From Streptomyces sp. DG1A-41 (lineage in GTDB: Bacteria; Actinomycetota; Actinomycetes; Streptomycetales; Streptomycetaceae): a stretch of DNA of 64,000 nucleotides. The stretch is taken from assembly GCF_037055355.1 (NCBI RefSeq), contig NZ_CP146350.1:434001-498000 (forward strand), read 5' to 3'. Positions within the stretch are counted from its first letter, which is position 1. Each line of letters opens with the position of its first letter. Positions 1 through 8,355 of this stretch are shown one piece after another. The notes under the pieces were generated by a model that ran no database searches, was not told where the DNA came from, and saw only the letters and a program-made list of their open reading frames with translations. The translations under genes were made by a program, and so were the position numbers.

Positions 1-1026
1 GGGCAGGTGGCCCGGTACGCGCCCGACCGGCTCGTCACCGAGTGCGTGCGCACGGCCGGTGCCGTGATGCTGCCGGAGGTCAAGGACGAGGACCTGCCGC
101 GCATCGCCCGGTCCCCGGAGGCGGCCGAGTTGCTGGGCCGGGCCGGGGTGCACTCGTATCTGGCGGTGCCGTTGATCGCGCGCGGCGAGGTGCTGGGCGC
201 CCTCGACCTGAAGCGCACCCGCAATCCGCTGCCCTTCACCGAGGACGACCTGCTGCTGGCCCGCGAACTGGCCGCACGGGCCGCCGTGCAGATCGACAAC
301 GCCCGCTGGTACCAGAGCGCCCGCGACACCGCGCTCACCCTCCAGCGCAGCCTGCTGCCCAGCCATCCGCCCGTGACGGGCGGGCTGGAGGTCGCCTCCC
401 GCTACCAGCCGGCCGGGGCCACGAGCGAGGTGGGCGGCGACTGGTTCGACGTGATCGGTCTGGAGGGCGGCAAGACCGCGCTCGTCGTGGGTGACGTGAT
501 GGGCAGCGGCATCCCCGCGGCGGCGACCATGGGGCGGCTGCGTACGGCGACCAATACGCTGGCCTCCCTCGACCTCGATCCGGCCCTGCTCCTGGAACAC
601 CTCGACAAGATCACCGCAGGGCTGGAGCAGGCCATCGCCACCTGCGTCTACGCCGTCCACGACCCGCGTCTGCGCCAGTGCCGGATCGCCAACGCCGGGC
701 ATCTGCCGCCGGTGCGCGTCCGGGCCGGCCGGCCTCCCGAGCTGCTCGACCTGCCGACCGGGGTGCCGCTCGGCGTCGGCGGTGTCGCCTTCTCCACGAC
801 GACCGTCGACCTGGAGCCGGGAGACCGGCTGGTGTTCTACACCGACGGTCTCGTCGAGACCCGGCGCGACTCGCTCGACGATCGGCTCGACACGCTGCTG
901 TCCCTGCTCGAAGGGCCCGACCGCCCGCTGGAGGAGCTCTGCGACCTGCTGCTGCGCACCCTGCACGAGCCGGACAACTTCGACGACGTGGCACTGCTCA
1001 TCGCGCGGGCGACGGCACCCGACTGA
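1..1026 (+). CDS. GAF-domain PP2C (SpoIIE-type) protein phosphatase, 3' part
   Basis: The gene enters from before the window; the reading frame is open from base 1 and the GTG at position 7 is unlikely to be the real start. The first ~95 visible residues resemble the end of a GAF sensor domain. The remainder is a PPM/SpoIIE-type serine/threonine phosphatase domain: a metal-binding GGDWFDVI stretch, VVGDVMGSG, NAGHLPP, FYTDGLVE and a final FDDVALLI. Members of this family in Streptomyces usually dephosphorylate anti-anti-sigma factors in stress or developmental switching; the partner here is unknown. It ends 38 bases before the convergent methyltransferase gene. Confidence 0.9.
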   Translation, partial: GQVARYAPDRLVTECVRTAGAVMLPEVKDEDLPRIARSPEAAELLGRAGVHSYLAVPLIARGEVLGALDLKRTRNPLPFTEDDLLLARELAARAAVQIDNARWYQSARDTALTLQRSLLPSHPPVTGGLEVASRYQPAGATSEVGGDWFDVIGLEGGKTALVVGDVMGSGIPAAATMGRLRTATNTLASLDLDPALLLEHLDKITAGLEQAIATCVYAVHDPRLRQCRIANAGHLPPVRVRAGRPPELLDLPTGVPLGVGGVAFSTTTVDLEPGDRLVFYTDGLVETRRDSLDDRLDTLLSLLEGPDRPLEELCDLLLRTLHEPDNFDDVALLIARATAPD

Positions 1027-1063
1027 GCGAGTGCCACCGGCGTTCGGCTGCGCGCCCGGGCCG

Positions 1064-1858
1064 TTACGGTGCGACGCCGATCACGACATGGGCGTACAGC
1101 TCCTCCGAGACGGCCAGGTGTGCCGTCAGGCCGCTGCGTTCGAAGGCGTCGAGGGCGGTCGGTGCCTGGTGGCGGCTGGTCTCCACCAGGACGCAGCCGC
1201 CGGGCGCGAGCCAGCGGGGCGCCTCGGCCGCGACCCGGCGCAGGACGTCGAGGCCGTCCGCGCCGCCGTCGAGGGCGGCCAGCGGTTCGTGGGCGCGGGC
1301 CTCCAGCGGCAGCAGGCCGATCTCGTCGCTCGGTACGTACGGCACGTTGGCCGCGAGGATGCCGACACGGCCCCGCAGGTCGCCGGGCAGCGCCTCGAAC
1401 AGGTCGCCCTGGTGGACATGACCGCCGGCGGCGGCGACGTTGCCGCGGGCGCAGCGCACCGCGGCGGGGTCGATGTCGGCGGCGTGCAGTTCGACGCGGC
1501 CGAGTCCGGCGGCCAGCGCCGCGCCGACGGCGCCCGAGCCGCAGCACAGGTCCACGACGACACCGGCGCCGGGCGCCCGGGCCAGGGCCTGCTCGACCAG
1601 GAATTCGGTGCGGCGGCGCGGCACGAAGACGCCCGGGCCGACGGTGATGCGCAGGCCCCGGAACTCGGCCCAGCCGACGACGAGTTCGAGGGGCAGGCCC
1701 GCGACGCGGCGTTCGACCATGGCGGCGGCTTCGGCCGGGGTACGGGCGGTGGCGAGGATCAACTCGGCCTCGTCCTCGGCGAAGACGCAGCCCGCGGTGC
1801 GCAGGGCGGCGACGACGGAGTCACGGGAGGACGGTGGAACGGGAGACACGGAGGGCAT
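1064..1858 (-). CDS. PrmC/HemK-related protein-glutamine N5-methyltransferase-like protein
   Basis: 264 residues with the PrmC layout: a helical N-terminal segment, then a class I SAM-binding Rossmann fold (VVDLCCGSGAVG, about residues 95-106) and an acidic HAADID strand. The catalytic NPPY motif of true release-factor methyltransferases is replaced by NVPYVP. That variant defines a PrmC-related subfamily of unknown substrate, so peptide release-factor methylation should not be assumed. The ATG at 1858 fits the family length. It is convergent with the upstream phosphatase and followed on its 5' side by a non-coding stretch. Confidence 0.85.
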   Translation of the reverse strand: MPSVSPVPPSSRDSVVAALRTAGCVFAEDEAELILATARTPAEAAAMVERRVAGLPLELVVGWAEFRGLRITVGPGVFVPRRRTEFLVEQALARAPGAGVVVDLCCGSGAVGAALAAGLGRVELHAADIDPAAVRCARGNVAAAGGHVHQGDLFEALPGDLRGRVGILAANVPYVPSDEIGLLPLEARAHEPLAALDGGADGLDVLRRVAAEAPRWLAPGGCVLVETSRHQAPTALDAFERSGLTAHLAVSEELYAHVVIGVAP

Positions 1859-2021
1859 GGAAGCCAGGAGCCTTTCGAGATTCGAAGGGCACTCCTGCGG
1901 TCGCCTACGGCCGGCGATCCGCGCGACATCGAGGAGAGAGCACCCGGGCTGACACAGCGGAAATGGGTCTCACCTCCTCGGTTCGGCGACGGCTGGGTCC
2001 GTCCACAGCCGGCGGCAACAC

Positions 2022-2231
2022 TACCCGACGGGCCAACCGGTACGCGCGCCGGAGGGTGTGCCGGTGGGACGTATGGCGGCCGCACATGTGGCGCCGCTCC
2101 TGGCCGACCAACCTTCCGGTGGGTGAGAGGCCTATGTGTGCGGCTCCAACTCCTCCGCCGAGCACGCCTCCCGGCTGCTCGTGACGGCCGGTCAGCCGGT
2201 GGAACGCATCCGCATCGAGCGGTTCGGCTGA
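2022..2231 (+). pseudogene. Remnant of an oxidoreductase (ferredoxin-NADP reductase type) C-terminus
   Basis: One frame reads through the C-terminal end of a Streptomyces FAD/NAD(P) oxidoreductase: a segment containing VAPLLADQPSGG, a stop (TGA at 2124-2126), then EAYVCGSN, AEHASRLLV and a closing RIRIERFG before TGA at 2229. The CGSN motif and final GFG/RFG end are typical of ferredoxin reductase-like proteins that bind NADPH at this point. There is no upstream flavin domain within the available space, so this is a truncated corpse with an in-frame stop rather than a small gene. Family assignment is from memory of the motif. Confidence 0.6.
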
Positions 2232-2506
2232 CCTCGACGCGCCCCCTCCTCTGGTGGTGTCACAGGGGTGGCGTGTGGCTCGCCACAGGGGCGCGCCCGG
2301 TGTTTCGCCGCGGCCGGCCCGGGCACTCCGGCCGGAGGGCTCCGGCACGCGGCAACCCGGGCCGTGCCGAGCGATCGATGTGTGCCGGAGGGGGTACCCG
2401 ACCCGTGTGGGAACTCGCACGCGTGACGTGACGTGGAGGGAGCGACGGCGCCGCCACCGCACGGCCGGTCCGGCCCTCCGGCCGCGGTGACGGCGAGGAG
2501 GTCGAC

Positions 2507-3091
2507 ATGCGAACCCGGGTGCGCGGCTGGCGTTGGCGGCACAGTCCGCTGCGGCGCCGGTCGGATGTCGTCGAGGCGTGGACGCTGCTGCTGGTCGTCG
2601 TCCTGATCGTCGTGGGCGCGCCCCTGGTGGGGGCGGCCGCCGCCCGATGGGCCCATGGCGAGGCGCGGTCGGTCTCGGCGGAGCAACAGGCCGAGCGTCA
2701 TCGCGTCCGCGCCGAGGTCGTCGGCGGGGAGGGCGAGTCGCTGCCGTCGGTGCAGTCCGGCGGGCAGCACGCGTACCGGGCCACCGTGCGCTGGACCGAG
2801 CCGGGCGAGGGCACGCGCACCGCGACGGCACGGGTCCCCGGGGACACCCGGCCCGGTGAGGTCGTGGACGTGTGGTTCGACTCCCGGGGGCGGAGCGTGC
2901 CCCCGCCGGTGGACGACACCGGGGTCTGGCAGCACACCCTCACCATCGGCACGTGTGCCGCGGGTGGTGTGGTGCTCGTGGTGCTCCTCGGCCACTCCGT
3001 CGTGCGGCGGATCGCCCTGCGCCGCCGGCTGGCCGAGTGGGAGCGGGAGTGGGCCCGTACGGAGCCGGAATGGACACATCGCGACGCGTGA
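2507..3091 (+). CDS. Rv1733c-family membrane protein
   Basis: 194 residues, preceded by a strong GAGGAGG ribosome-binding site 5 bases before the ATG. There is a basic N-terminus (RVRGWRWRHSPLRRRSD), a membrane helix at about residues 27-47 (LLLVVVLIVVGAPLVG), an extracytoplasmic domain of about 90 residues carrying the RATVRWTEPGEGTRT pattern, and a second membrane helix at about 148-168 before a charged arginine-rich tail. This is the architecture of the actinobacterial Rv1733c family. In mycobacteria the protein is a dormancy-associated membrane antigen; no molecular function is established. The gene appears monocistronic. Confidence 0.8.
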   Translation: MRTRVRGWRWRHSPLRRRSDVVEAWTLLLVVVLIVVGAPLVGAAAARWAHGEARSVSAEQQAERHRVRAEVVGGEGESLPSVQSGGQHAYRATVRWTEPGEGTRTATARVPGDTRPGEVVDVWFDSRGRSVPPPVDDTGVWQHTLTIGTCAAGGVVLVVLLGHSVVRRIALRRRLAEWEREWARTEPEWTHRDA

Positions 3092-3316
3092 CGCGGCCGA
3101 TGCCCGGCAGGTGACCCGACCACCCACGCCTGACAATCCACCCGCCGCGCTGCCCCACGCCCACACCCCCACACTCCTGACCAGCACTTCACCACCGGGA
3201 ACACGCACCGCCCCGGAATCGTGCCGCGGTAAGGACCTGGCGAGTCCTCCGACCACTCACGTAGTGTGATCATCCGCACTGTCTCCGCATCCGTTCCTCA
3301 CCCAAGGCGGTCCTAC

Positions 3317-4285
3317 ATGGCCCTGTTCGACCTTCCTCTCGACGAACTCCGCGAGTACCGCAGCGCGTCCACCGAGCCCGAGGACTTCGACGCGTTCTGG
3401 TCCAAGACGCTCCAGGAGGCGCGTGAGCACGACCTGGCCGCCCGCTTCGAGCCGGTCGACACGGGACTGTCCACTGTGCAGGTCTTCGACGTGACCTTCG
3501 CCGGGTTCGGCGGTCATCCGGTCAAGGGCTGGCTGACGCTGCCGGCGGGGGCGGACGGCCCGCTGCCGCTGGTCGTGGAGTTCATCGGCTACGGCGGAGG
3601 ACGCGGGCTGCCGCACGAGCATCTGCTGTGGGCGTCCACGGGCCGGGCGCACTTCGTGATGGACACCCGCGGACAGGGCAGCGCCTGGGGCGCGGGCGGC
3701 GGCACGGCGGACCCGGTGGGCGGCGCCCCCGCGTACCCCGGCTTCATGACGCGCGGTATCGACGCGCCGGAGAACTACTACTACCGCCGGGTCTTCACGG
3801 ATGCCGTGCGTGCCGTGGAGGCGGCCCGCTCGCACCCGCTCACCGACCCGACGCGTACGGTCGCTGTCGGTGGCAGCCAGGGCGGCGGCATCACGATCGC
3901 GGTGGGCGGCCTGATACCGGACCTGGCCGGCATCGCGCCGGACGTGCCGTTCCTGTGCGACTACCCGCGCGCGGCGACGCTCACGGACCGCCACCCGTAC
4001 CGGGAGATCGGCCTGTACCTCAAGACACACCGCGGCCGTACCGAGCAGGCGCTGCGCACGCTCTCCTATTTCGACGGCGTCCACTTCGCCACCCGGGGCG
4101 GGGCTCCCGCACTCTTCTCAGCCGCCCTGGAGGACCAGACCTGCCCGCCCTCGACCGTCTTCGCGGCCTTCAACGCCTGGAGCCACGAGGACAAGACGAT
4201 CGAGGTGTACGACTTCAACGACCACGAGGGCGGCGGCCCCTTCCAGGAGGCGGCCAAGCTGCGCTGGATGCGCTCGTACATCTGA
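3317..4285 (+). CDS. axe: Acetylxylan esterase / cephalosporin-C deacetylase family (CE7)
   Basis: 322-residue alpha/beta hydrolase of carbohydrate esterase family 7, normally cytosolic and hexameric, removing acetyl groups from short xylo-oligosaccharides. No signal peptide is visible, which fits. The catalytic triad can be read: nucleophile Ser187 in GGSQGGG, Asp273 in LEDQTCPPS and His303 in FNDHEGGG. The start chosen is ATG 3317 (MALFDLPL); the frame is open further upstream but that extension lacks family similarity. The other carbohydrate enzymes of this window are far away, so it is probably a single-gene unit. Confidence 0.9.
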   Translation: MALFDLPLDELREYRSASTEPEDFDAFWSKTLQEAREHDLAARFEPVDTGLSTVQVFDVTFAGFGGHPVKGWLTLPAGADGPLPLVVEFIGYGGGRGLPHEHLLWASTGRAHFVMDTRGQGSAWGAGGGTADPVGGAPAYPGFMTRGIDAPENYYYRRVFTDAVRAVEAARSHPLTDPTRTVAVGGSQGGGITIAVGGLIPDLAGIAPDVPFLCDYPRAATLTDRHPYREIGLYLKTHRGRTEQALRTLSYFDGVHFATRGGAPALFSAALEDQTCPPSTVFAAFNAWSHEDKTIEVYDFNDHEGGGPFQEAAKLRWMRSYI

Positions 4286-4416
4286 TCCCGCCGCTGACCG
4301 GCGACTGATCCGGCCGTTTCACCGGCGCGACCTTCCACCAGGTCCGACCAGTCGGTACGTTCTTCGCGCCCGGGCCGCTCCTCGGCGGCCCGGCCCGGCG
4401 AAGTGGTGGAGGGGCC

Positions 4417-5580
4417 ATGTCCGAGAACGAGGCACAGGTGCACGGTCGCTGCGACGCGCGTTTCACGGCGGTACGCAGGGCGTTCGAGGAGAACGTCCGG
4501 GAACGGGGCGAACTGGGTGCCGCGGTGGCCGTCACCGTCGGCGGCACAACGGTGGTGGACCTGTGGGGCGGCTGGGCCGACGCGGCACACACCCGGCCGT
4601 GGGAACAGGACACGCTGGTCAACGTGTGGTCCACGACCAAGGGACCGGTTGCACTGTGCGCGCACATCCTGGCCGACCGGGGGCTGCTGGACCTCGACGC
4701 GCCGGTGGCCGTGTACTGGCCGGAGTTCGCCGCGGCGGGCAAGGAGAAGGTCCTCGTACGGCACCTGCTGTCCCACCGCGCCGGTCTGGCCGGACTGCGC
4801 GAACCGCACTCGCTGGAGCAGCTCTGCGACTGGGAGCTGACCACACAGCGGCTCGCGGCGACGCAGCCCTGGTGGGAACCGGGAACCACGTCCGGCTATC
4901 ACGCGCTGACCTACGGCCATCTGGTCGGCGAGGTCGTGCGGCGGGTGTCGGGGCTGATGCCGGGGGCCTTCCTGGAGCGGGAGGTGACCGGGCCGCTGGG
5001 CATCGACTTCCGCATCGGCCTGCCGGAGAAGGATTACGGGCGGGTGGCCGAGCTGGACCAGCCGGCGGTCGCGGCGAGCAGTGAACAGGCCGCCGTCTTC
5101 GCCCAGTTGGCGCCCGCGGCGATCGCCGCGCTGACCAACCCCCCGGTGTCCGCCGCCGCGGCCGCCACGCCCGGGTGGCGCGCCGCCGAGATACCCGCGG
5201 CGAACGGGCACGGCACCGCGCGTGCGGTCGCCGAGCTCTACGGCGTCTTCGCGGGGCGCGGCTCGTTCGGAGGCCACCGCGTCCTGTCCCCCGAGGCGGC
5301 CGAGCGGGTGCGCGAGGGACAGGGCAGTTGCCGGGATCTGGTGCTCGGCGCCGGGTTGGGCGAGACCGAGGCGGGACTGGGGCTGTGGCTCAGCGGCCCC
5401 AACGGCTCCTACGGACCCAACCCGCGTGCTTTCGGTCATGACGGCTTCGGCGGCTCCTGCGGGCTCGCCGATCCGGAGGCGGAGGTGTCGATGGGGTACG
5501 TGATGAACCGTATGGGGCCGCATGTCGCGGACGACCCGCGGAAGATGGCGCTGATCGACGCCCTGTACAGCGCGCTCTGA
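4417..5580 (+). CDS. Class C beta-lactamase-fold serine hydrolase (EstB/esterase type)
   Basis: 387 residues with the active-site pattern of family VIII esterases and class C-like serine hydrolases: S72-T-T-K75 in WSTTKGP, Tyr161 in SGYHALTYG, and a GHDGFGGS box around residue 341 in place of the KTG of true beta-lactamases. A GTGGAGG ribosome-binding site precedes ATG 4417. No signal peptide is present, which argues against a periplasmic antibiotic-degrading role and for an intracellular esterase or amidase. It sits 131 bases downstream of the CE7 esterase on the same strand, with no clear hairpin between. Confidence 0.85.
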   Translation: MSENEAQVHGRCDARFTAVRRAFEENVRERGELGAAVAVTVGGTTVVDLWGGWADAAHTRPWEQDTLVNVWSTTKGPVALCAHILADRGLLDLDAPVAVYWPEFAAAGKEKVLVRHLLSHRAGLAGLREPHSLEQLCDWELTTQRLAATQPWWEPGTTSGYHALTYGHLVGEVVRRVSGLMPGAFLEREVTGPLGIDFRIGLPEKDYGRVAELDQPAVAASSEQAAVFAQLAPAAIAALTNPPVSAAAAATPGWRAAEIPAANGHGTARAVAELYGVFAGRGSFGGHRVLSPEAAERVREGQGSCRDLVLGAGLGETEAGLGLWLSGPNGSYGPNPRAFGHDGFGGSCGLADPEAEVSMGYVMNRMGPHVADDPRKMALIDALYSAL

Positions 5581-5917
5581 CGGCCGACGCGCGGGCGGGC
5601 CGGTTTCTGCCGATCCACCCGACCGCCCCGCTACCACCGCCGCGCCGACGGCACCGCCGCCGCGCGCCTGCGGCGAGCCTGCGACTGGATGCGCCGGGCC
5701 GGTCTGACGCCGCACCACCGCGACGCCATCACCCGCCCCGCGAGCACGCCGTCGGTGCGGGCCACCCGGCGAGTGCACGGCCAGTGCGCGCCTCCGCTGG
5801 AGATCACCGACCTCGTGGTAGACCCCCAACGGGACGCGCTGGTCCACCAGTTCACCCTGCCGGGCCGGACGCCGACGCCCGCCACCGCCGGGGCGTCACA
5901 CCGGACGCGGCCTTGGA
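5581..5917. other. Intergenic stretch without a recognisable gene
   Basis: About 340 bases between the serine hydrolase and a dead hydrolase gene. One plus-strand frame (roughly 5640-5880) is open and reads like genuine protein in places ([36 protein letters not shown]) but has no plausible start and I cannot match it to a family. Given the decayed gene immediately downstream, it is most likely further gene debris. Confidence 0.4.
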
Positions 5918-6382
5918 GTGGCTGGGGTCGGAGAAACCCGAGGTTCGGACGATTACCGGGGGGAGGCCGACCGGCCTTCCGAGGTCTTCGCCGGCAGGAC
6001 GGTCGGGCAGGTCGCCGACCACCTCGCGGGACTGATCGGCGGGCTCGAGCGCAAGCCGGCCGGTACCCGTCACTCGTTCGGCGGACTGCCCACGCAGATT
6101 CTCGCCGGGCGGGGCCTGTCCGCCGCCTCGGTCGCGCTCCACCGGGCGTCGTTCCGGGGCGTGCTGCCGCTGCCCGTGTCGTCGCCGCGCTCGGCGGCGC
6201 CGGTGCTCACCGAACCGGCCAACCCAAAGCGCGGGCCGCTACCGATCATCTCGGGCGAGAAAAACCACACCGTGCCGTGGGCGCTGCCGAACGCCTCGTA
6301 CCGGCGCCGGTGGCGCAACCCCGGGATTTCGGAGAGATCATCGAAAACAAGGACAGAGGTCACGCCCACCGAGAGGATTCCC
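5918..6382 (+). pseudogene. Decayed alpha/beta hydrolase fused in frame to the next gene
   Basis: The frame upstream of the haloperoxidase-like gene is open and clearly hydrolase-derived: [36 protein letters not shown] (nucleophile elbow, normally GHSFGG), [10 protein letters not shown], then an abrupt jump to [18 protein letters not shown], the strand carrying the acid residue. About 60 residues that normally lie between these blocks are missing, as is the N-terminus. The region therefore holds the ends of a second, different alpha/beta hydrolase with an internal deletion. It stays in frame with the intact gene at 6383 without a stop, so a naive start choice would produce a spurious 428-residue fusion. 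Confidence 0.75.
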
Positions 6383-7204
6383 ATGAGCACGCTCACCACG
6401 TCCGACGGAACCGAGATCTTCTACAAGGACTGGGGCGAGGGGCAGCCCGTGGTGTTCAGCCACGGCTGGCCCCTCAACGCGGACGCCTGGGACGGGCAGG
6501 CGCGTCTGGTTGCCGAGCACGGGTTCCGGGCGATCGCGCACGACCGCCGCGGGCACGGCCGCTCGGATCAGCCGTGGCAGGGCAACCACATGGACCGGTA
6601 CGCCGACGACCTGGCCGAGCTGATCGAGGCGCTGAACCTCAACGACGCGGTCCTGGTGGGCCATTCGACCGGCGGCGGCGAGGTGGCCCGTTACATCGGG
6701 CGGCACGGGACCGCGCGGGTCGCCAAGGCCGTGCTGCTGGGTGCGGTGCCGCCGCTGATGCTGCGGACGGAGGCCAATCCGGAAGGCGCTCCGAAGGACG
6801 CCTTCGACGGGATCCGCGCGGCCGTGGCGGCGGACCGCTCGCAGTTCTACTGGGAGCTGAGCGAAAGCTTCTACGGCTTCAACCGGCCCGGGGCCGCCGT
6901 GTCGGAGGGTATGCGGCGGGCGTTCTGGACGTGGAGCATGCAGGCCGGGCTGAAGGGCGCCTACGACTGCGTCGCGCAGTTTTCGGAGACCGACTTCACC
7001 GAGGACCTGCGGCGGATCGACGTGCCGACGCTGGTCGCGCACGGCGACGACGACCAGATCGTGCCGATCGGCGCCTCGGCCCATCGGACCGCCCAGCTGG
7101 TCAAGGACGCGACACTGAAGGTGTACCCGGGCGCCCCGCACGGTCTGGCGGGCGATTTCGAGGAGGCGTTCAACGCCGATCTGTTGAACTTCCTGCGCGG
7201 CTGA
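6383..7204 (+). CDS. Alpha/beta hydrolase, non-heme chloroperoxidase family
   Basis: 273 residues with the complete cofactor-free haloperoxidase/esterase signature: oxyanion region [12 protein letters not shown], nucleophile Ser95 in GHSTGGG, acid in HGDDDQIVP (Asp222-224) and His253 in GAPHGLAGD. Such enzymes halogenate only via peracid chemistry in vitro and are physiologically esterases or perhydrolases. The start is ATG 6383 (MSTLTTSDG), preceded by GAGAGGA. The open frame upstream belongs to a dead relative. Its stop codon abuts the stop of the convergent methyltransferase with no bases between. Confidence 0.9.
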   Translation: MSTLTTSDGTEIFYKDWGEGQPVVFSHGWPLNADAWDGQARLVAEHGFRAIAHDRRGHGRSDQPWQGNHMDRYADDLAELIEALNLNDAVLVGHSTGGGEVARYIGRHGTARVAKAVLLGAVPPLMLRTEANPEGAPKDAFDGIRAAVAADRSQFYWELSESFYGFNRPGAAVSEGMRRAFWTWSMQAGLKGAYDCVAQFSETDFTEDLRRIDVPTLVAHGDDDQIVPIGASAHRTAQLVKDATLKVYPGAPHGLAGDFEEAFNADLLNFLRG

Positions 7205-7930
7205 CTAGCCAGGGGTCCGGGCGACGACCAGGCGGACCCTCGGGCTGCCGTCCGGGCGCCGCCCGAACTCCGTCAGCGCGTGGAGATCCACCCGGAAGCC
7301 GGCCCGGGCGAGCTCACGCCGTACGTCCCCGAAGCGGTACGCGCGGTAGTACATGACGAACGGAGGCCGCCACAGCGCGTTGCGCATCTGCATCACCGCG
7401 TCGAAGCCGAGCAGCGTCCAGTAGCCGAGCGAGCCCGGGCGGGGCGGGGCCACCAGCGGAAACGCGAAGCAGCCACCCGGCCGCAGGACGGAGCGGACCT
7501 GCCCGAACAGCCCGGGCAGCTCGCGAGGCAGGAAGTGCCCGAAGGCCCCGAAGCTCACCACCAGGTCGAAGGCGGGTCCGAAGGGCAGGGCGCGGGCATC
7601 CGCACGGACGAAGGAGACCGGCGGCCCCGCCGGCCGGACCCGCTCCCGGGCCACGTCGAGCATGCCCGCACTGAAGTCGACACCGACGACCCGCTCCCGG
7701 CACACGCCCTCCAACACGCCGACGCCCGCGCCGGTGCCGCAGCACAGGTCGAGTCCGGCGTCAAAGGGTCCCGTCCGCCGCAGCGCCGACTCGACGGCGT
7801 CGAGGACCGCGTCGGGCGTCCGGAACGGGGTGTGGTCGAACTTCGGCGCGAGGAGGTCGTAGCCGCGCTCGACGGATGACAGCGCCTGAACTGCGAGCTC
7901 ACGCAGACTGGGGCCTTCGGGGCGGAACAT
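7205..7930 (-). CDS. Class I SAM-dependent methyltransferase
   Basis: 241 residues. Motif I is LDLCCGTGAGVGVLE (about residues 62-76), followed by VVGVDFSAGMLDVARER, a DARALPF acidic loop and the post-motif FDLVVSFGAFGHFL. This is a Methyltransf_11/25-type small-molecule methyltransferase; substrate unknown. The gene is convergent with the haloperoxidase-like gene, their stop codons touching. Upstream of its ATG lies a long non-coding stretch shared with the rho-like gene. Confidence 0.85.
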   Translation of the reverse strand: MFRPEGPSLRELAVQALSSVERGYDLLAPKFDHTPFRTPDAVLDAVESALRRTGPFDAGLDLCCGTGAGVGVLEGVCRERVVGVDFSAGMLDVARERVRPAGPPVSFVRADARALPFGPAFDLVVSFGAFGHFLPRELPGLFGQVRSVLRPGGCFAFPLVAPPRPGSLGYWTLLGFDAVMQMRNALWRPPFVMYYRAYRFGDVRRELARAGFRVDLHALTEFGRRPDGSPRVRLVVARTPG

Positions 7931-8141
7931 CGGCTCAGCCTAGGGGAGCTCACTGCCTCAGGATGGTGGGTACGCGCGCGCACCAGCCGCGTAAGCCACG
8001 AACTTCCCTGGCCGCGCTGGTTGCAGATGGTCCGCACGGAGTCCGGCTGGTGGCGGCTGACCGCGCCGCGGATCCCTCTGCTGTACGGGCTGCCGGCCAC
8101 ACGCTGACGCGCATGTCTCTCGCCCGGTGCCCTGTCGGGTG
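7931..8141. other. Intergenic region, no gene recognised
   Basis: About 210 bases between two divergent genes. A plus-strand frame includes a protein-like stretch (WLQMVRTESGWWRLTAPRIP) ending in a TGA near 8107, but it has no start and matches no family I know; it could be gene debris. Promoters for both flanking genes should lie here. Confidence 0.35.
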
Positions 8142-8355
8142 GTAGCCTGCGAACAGCACCTGTGCACGCCCCTCTCTGTGGGCGCCGGTGCGGTTCTCCG
8201 TTTCTCTCCATCATTTCCGGCACCCTGACGTGCTCTGTCGTACCCGAGGTGCTGTTCTCCCGCCGCCGGAGGCATGCCCCAGGCCCTCCCCTCGCGGCTC
8301 TCTCCCTCCCCCTTCGCATGTCCCATGCCTGCCGTCCGTGAAAGGACACACCACC
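8142..8355 (+). promoter_or_regulatory. C-rich, G-poor leader of the rho-like gene; candidate Rho-utilisation region
   Basis: A TAGCCT hexamer at 8142-8147 could be the -10 element, giving a leader of about 200 bases. Across 8161-8340 I count 78 C and 45 G; in the last 60 bases of that span C is 31 and G is 12, with long pyrimidine tracts. A C-over-G bubble like this is the signature of a Rho-utilisation site, and rho genes are classically autoregulated by Rho-dependent attenuation in the leader. Autoregulation is inferred, not shown. Confidence 0.5.

Noticed and set aside
2232..2506. Small open frames between the oxidoreductase stub and the Rv1733c gene
   Set aside because: No ribosome-binding site or protein-like composition; only a short GTGGC-TC-GCCAC hairpin is visible.
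4066..5847. 593-codon minus-strand open frame opposite the beta-lactamase-fold gene
   Set aside because: Antisense artefact: no recognisable domain, and the plus-strand gene carries all catalytic motifs.
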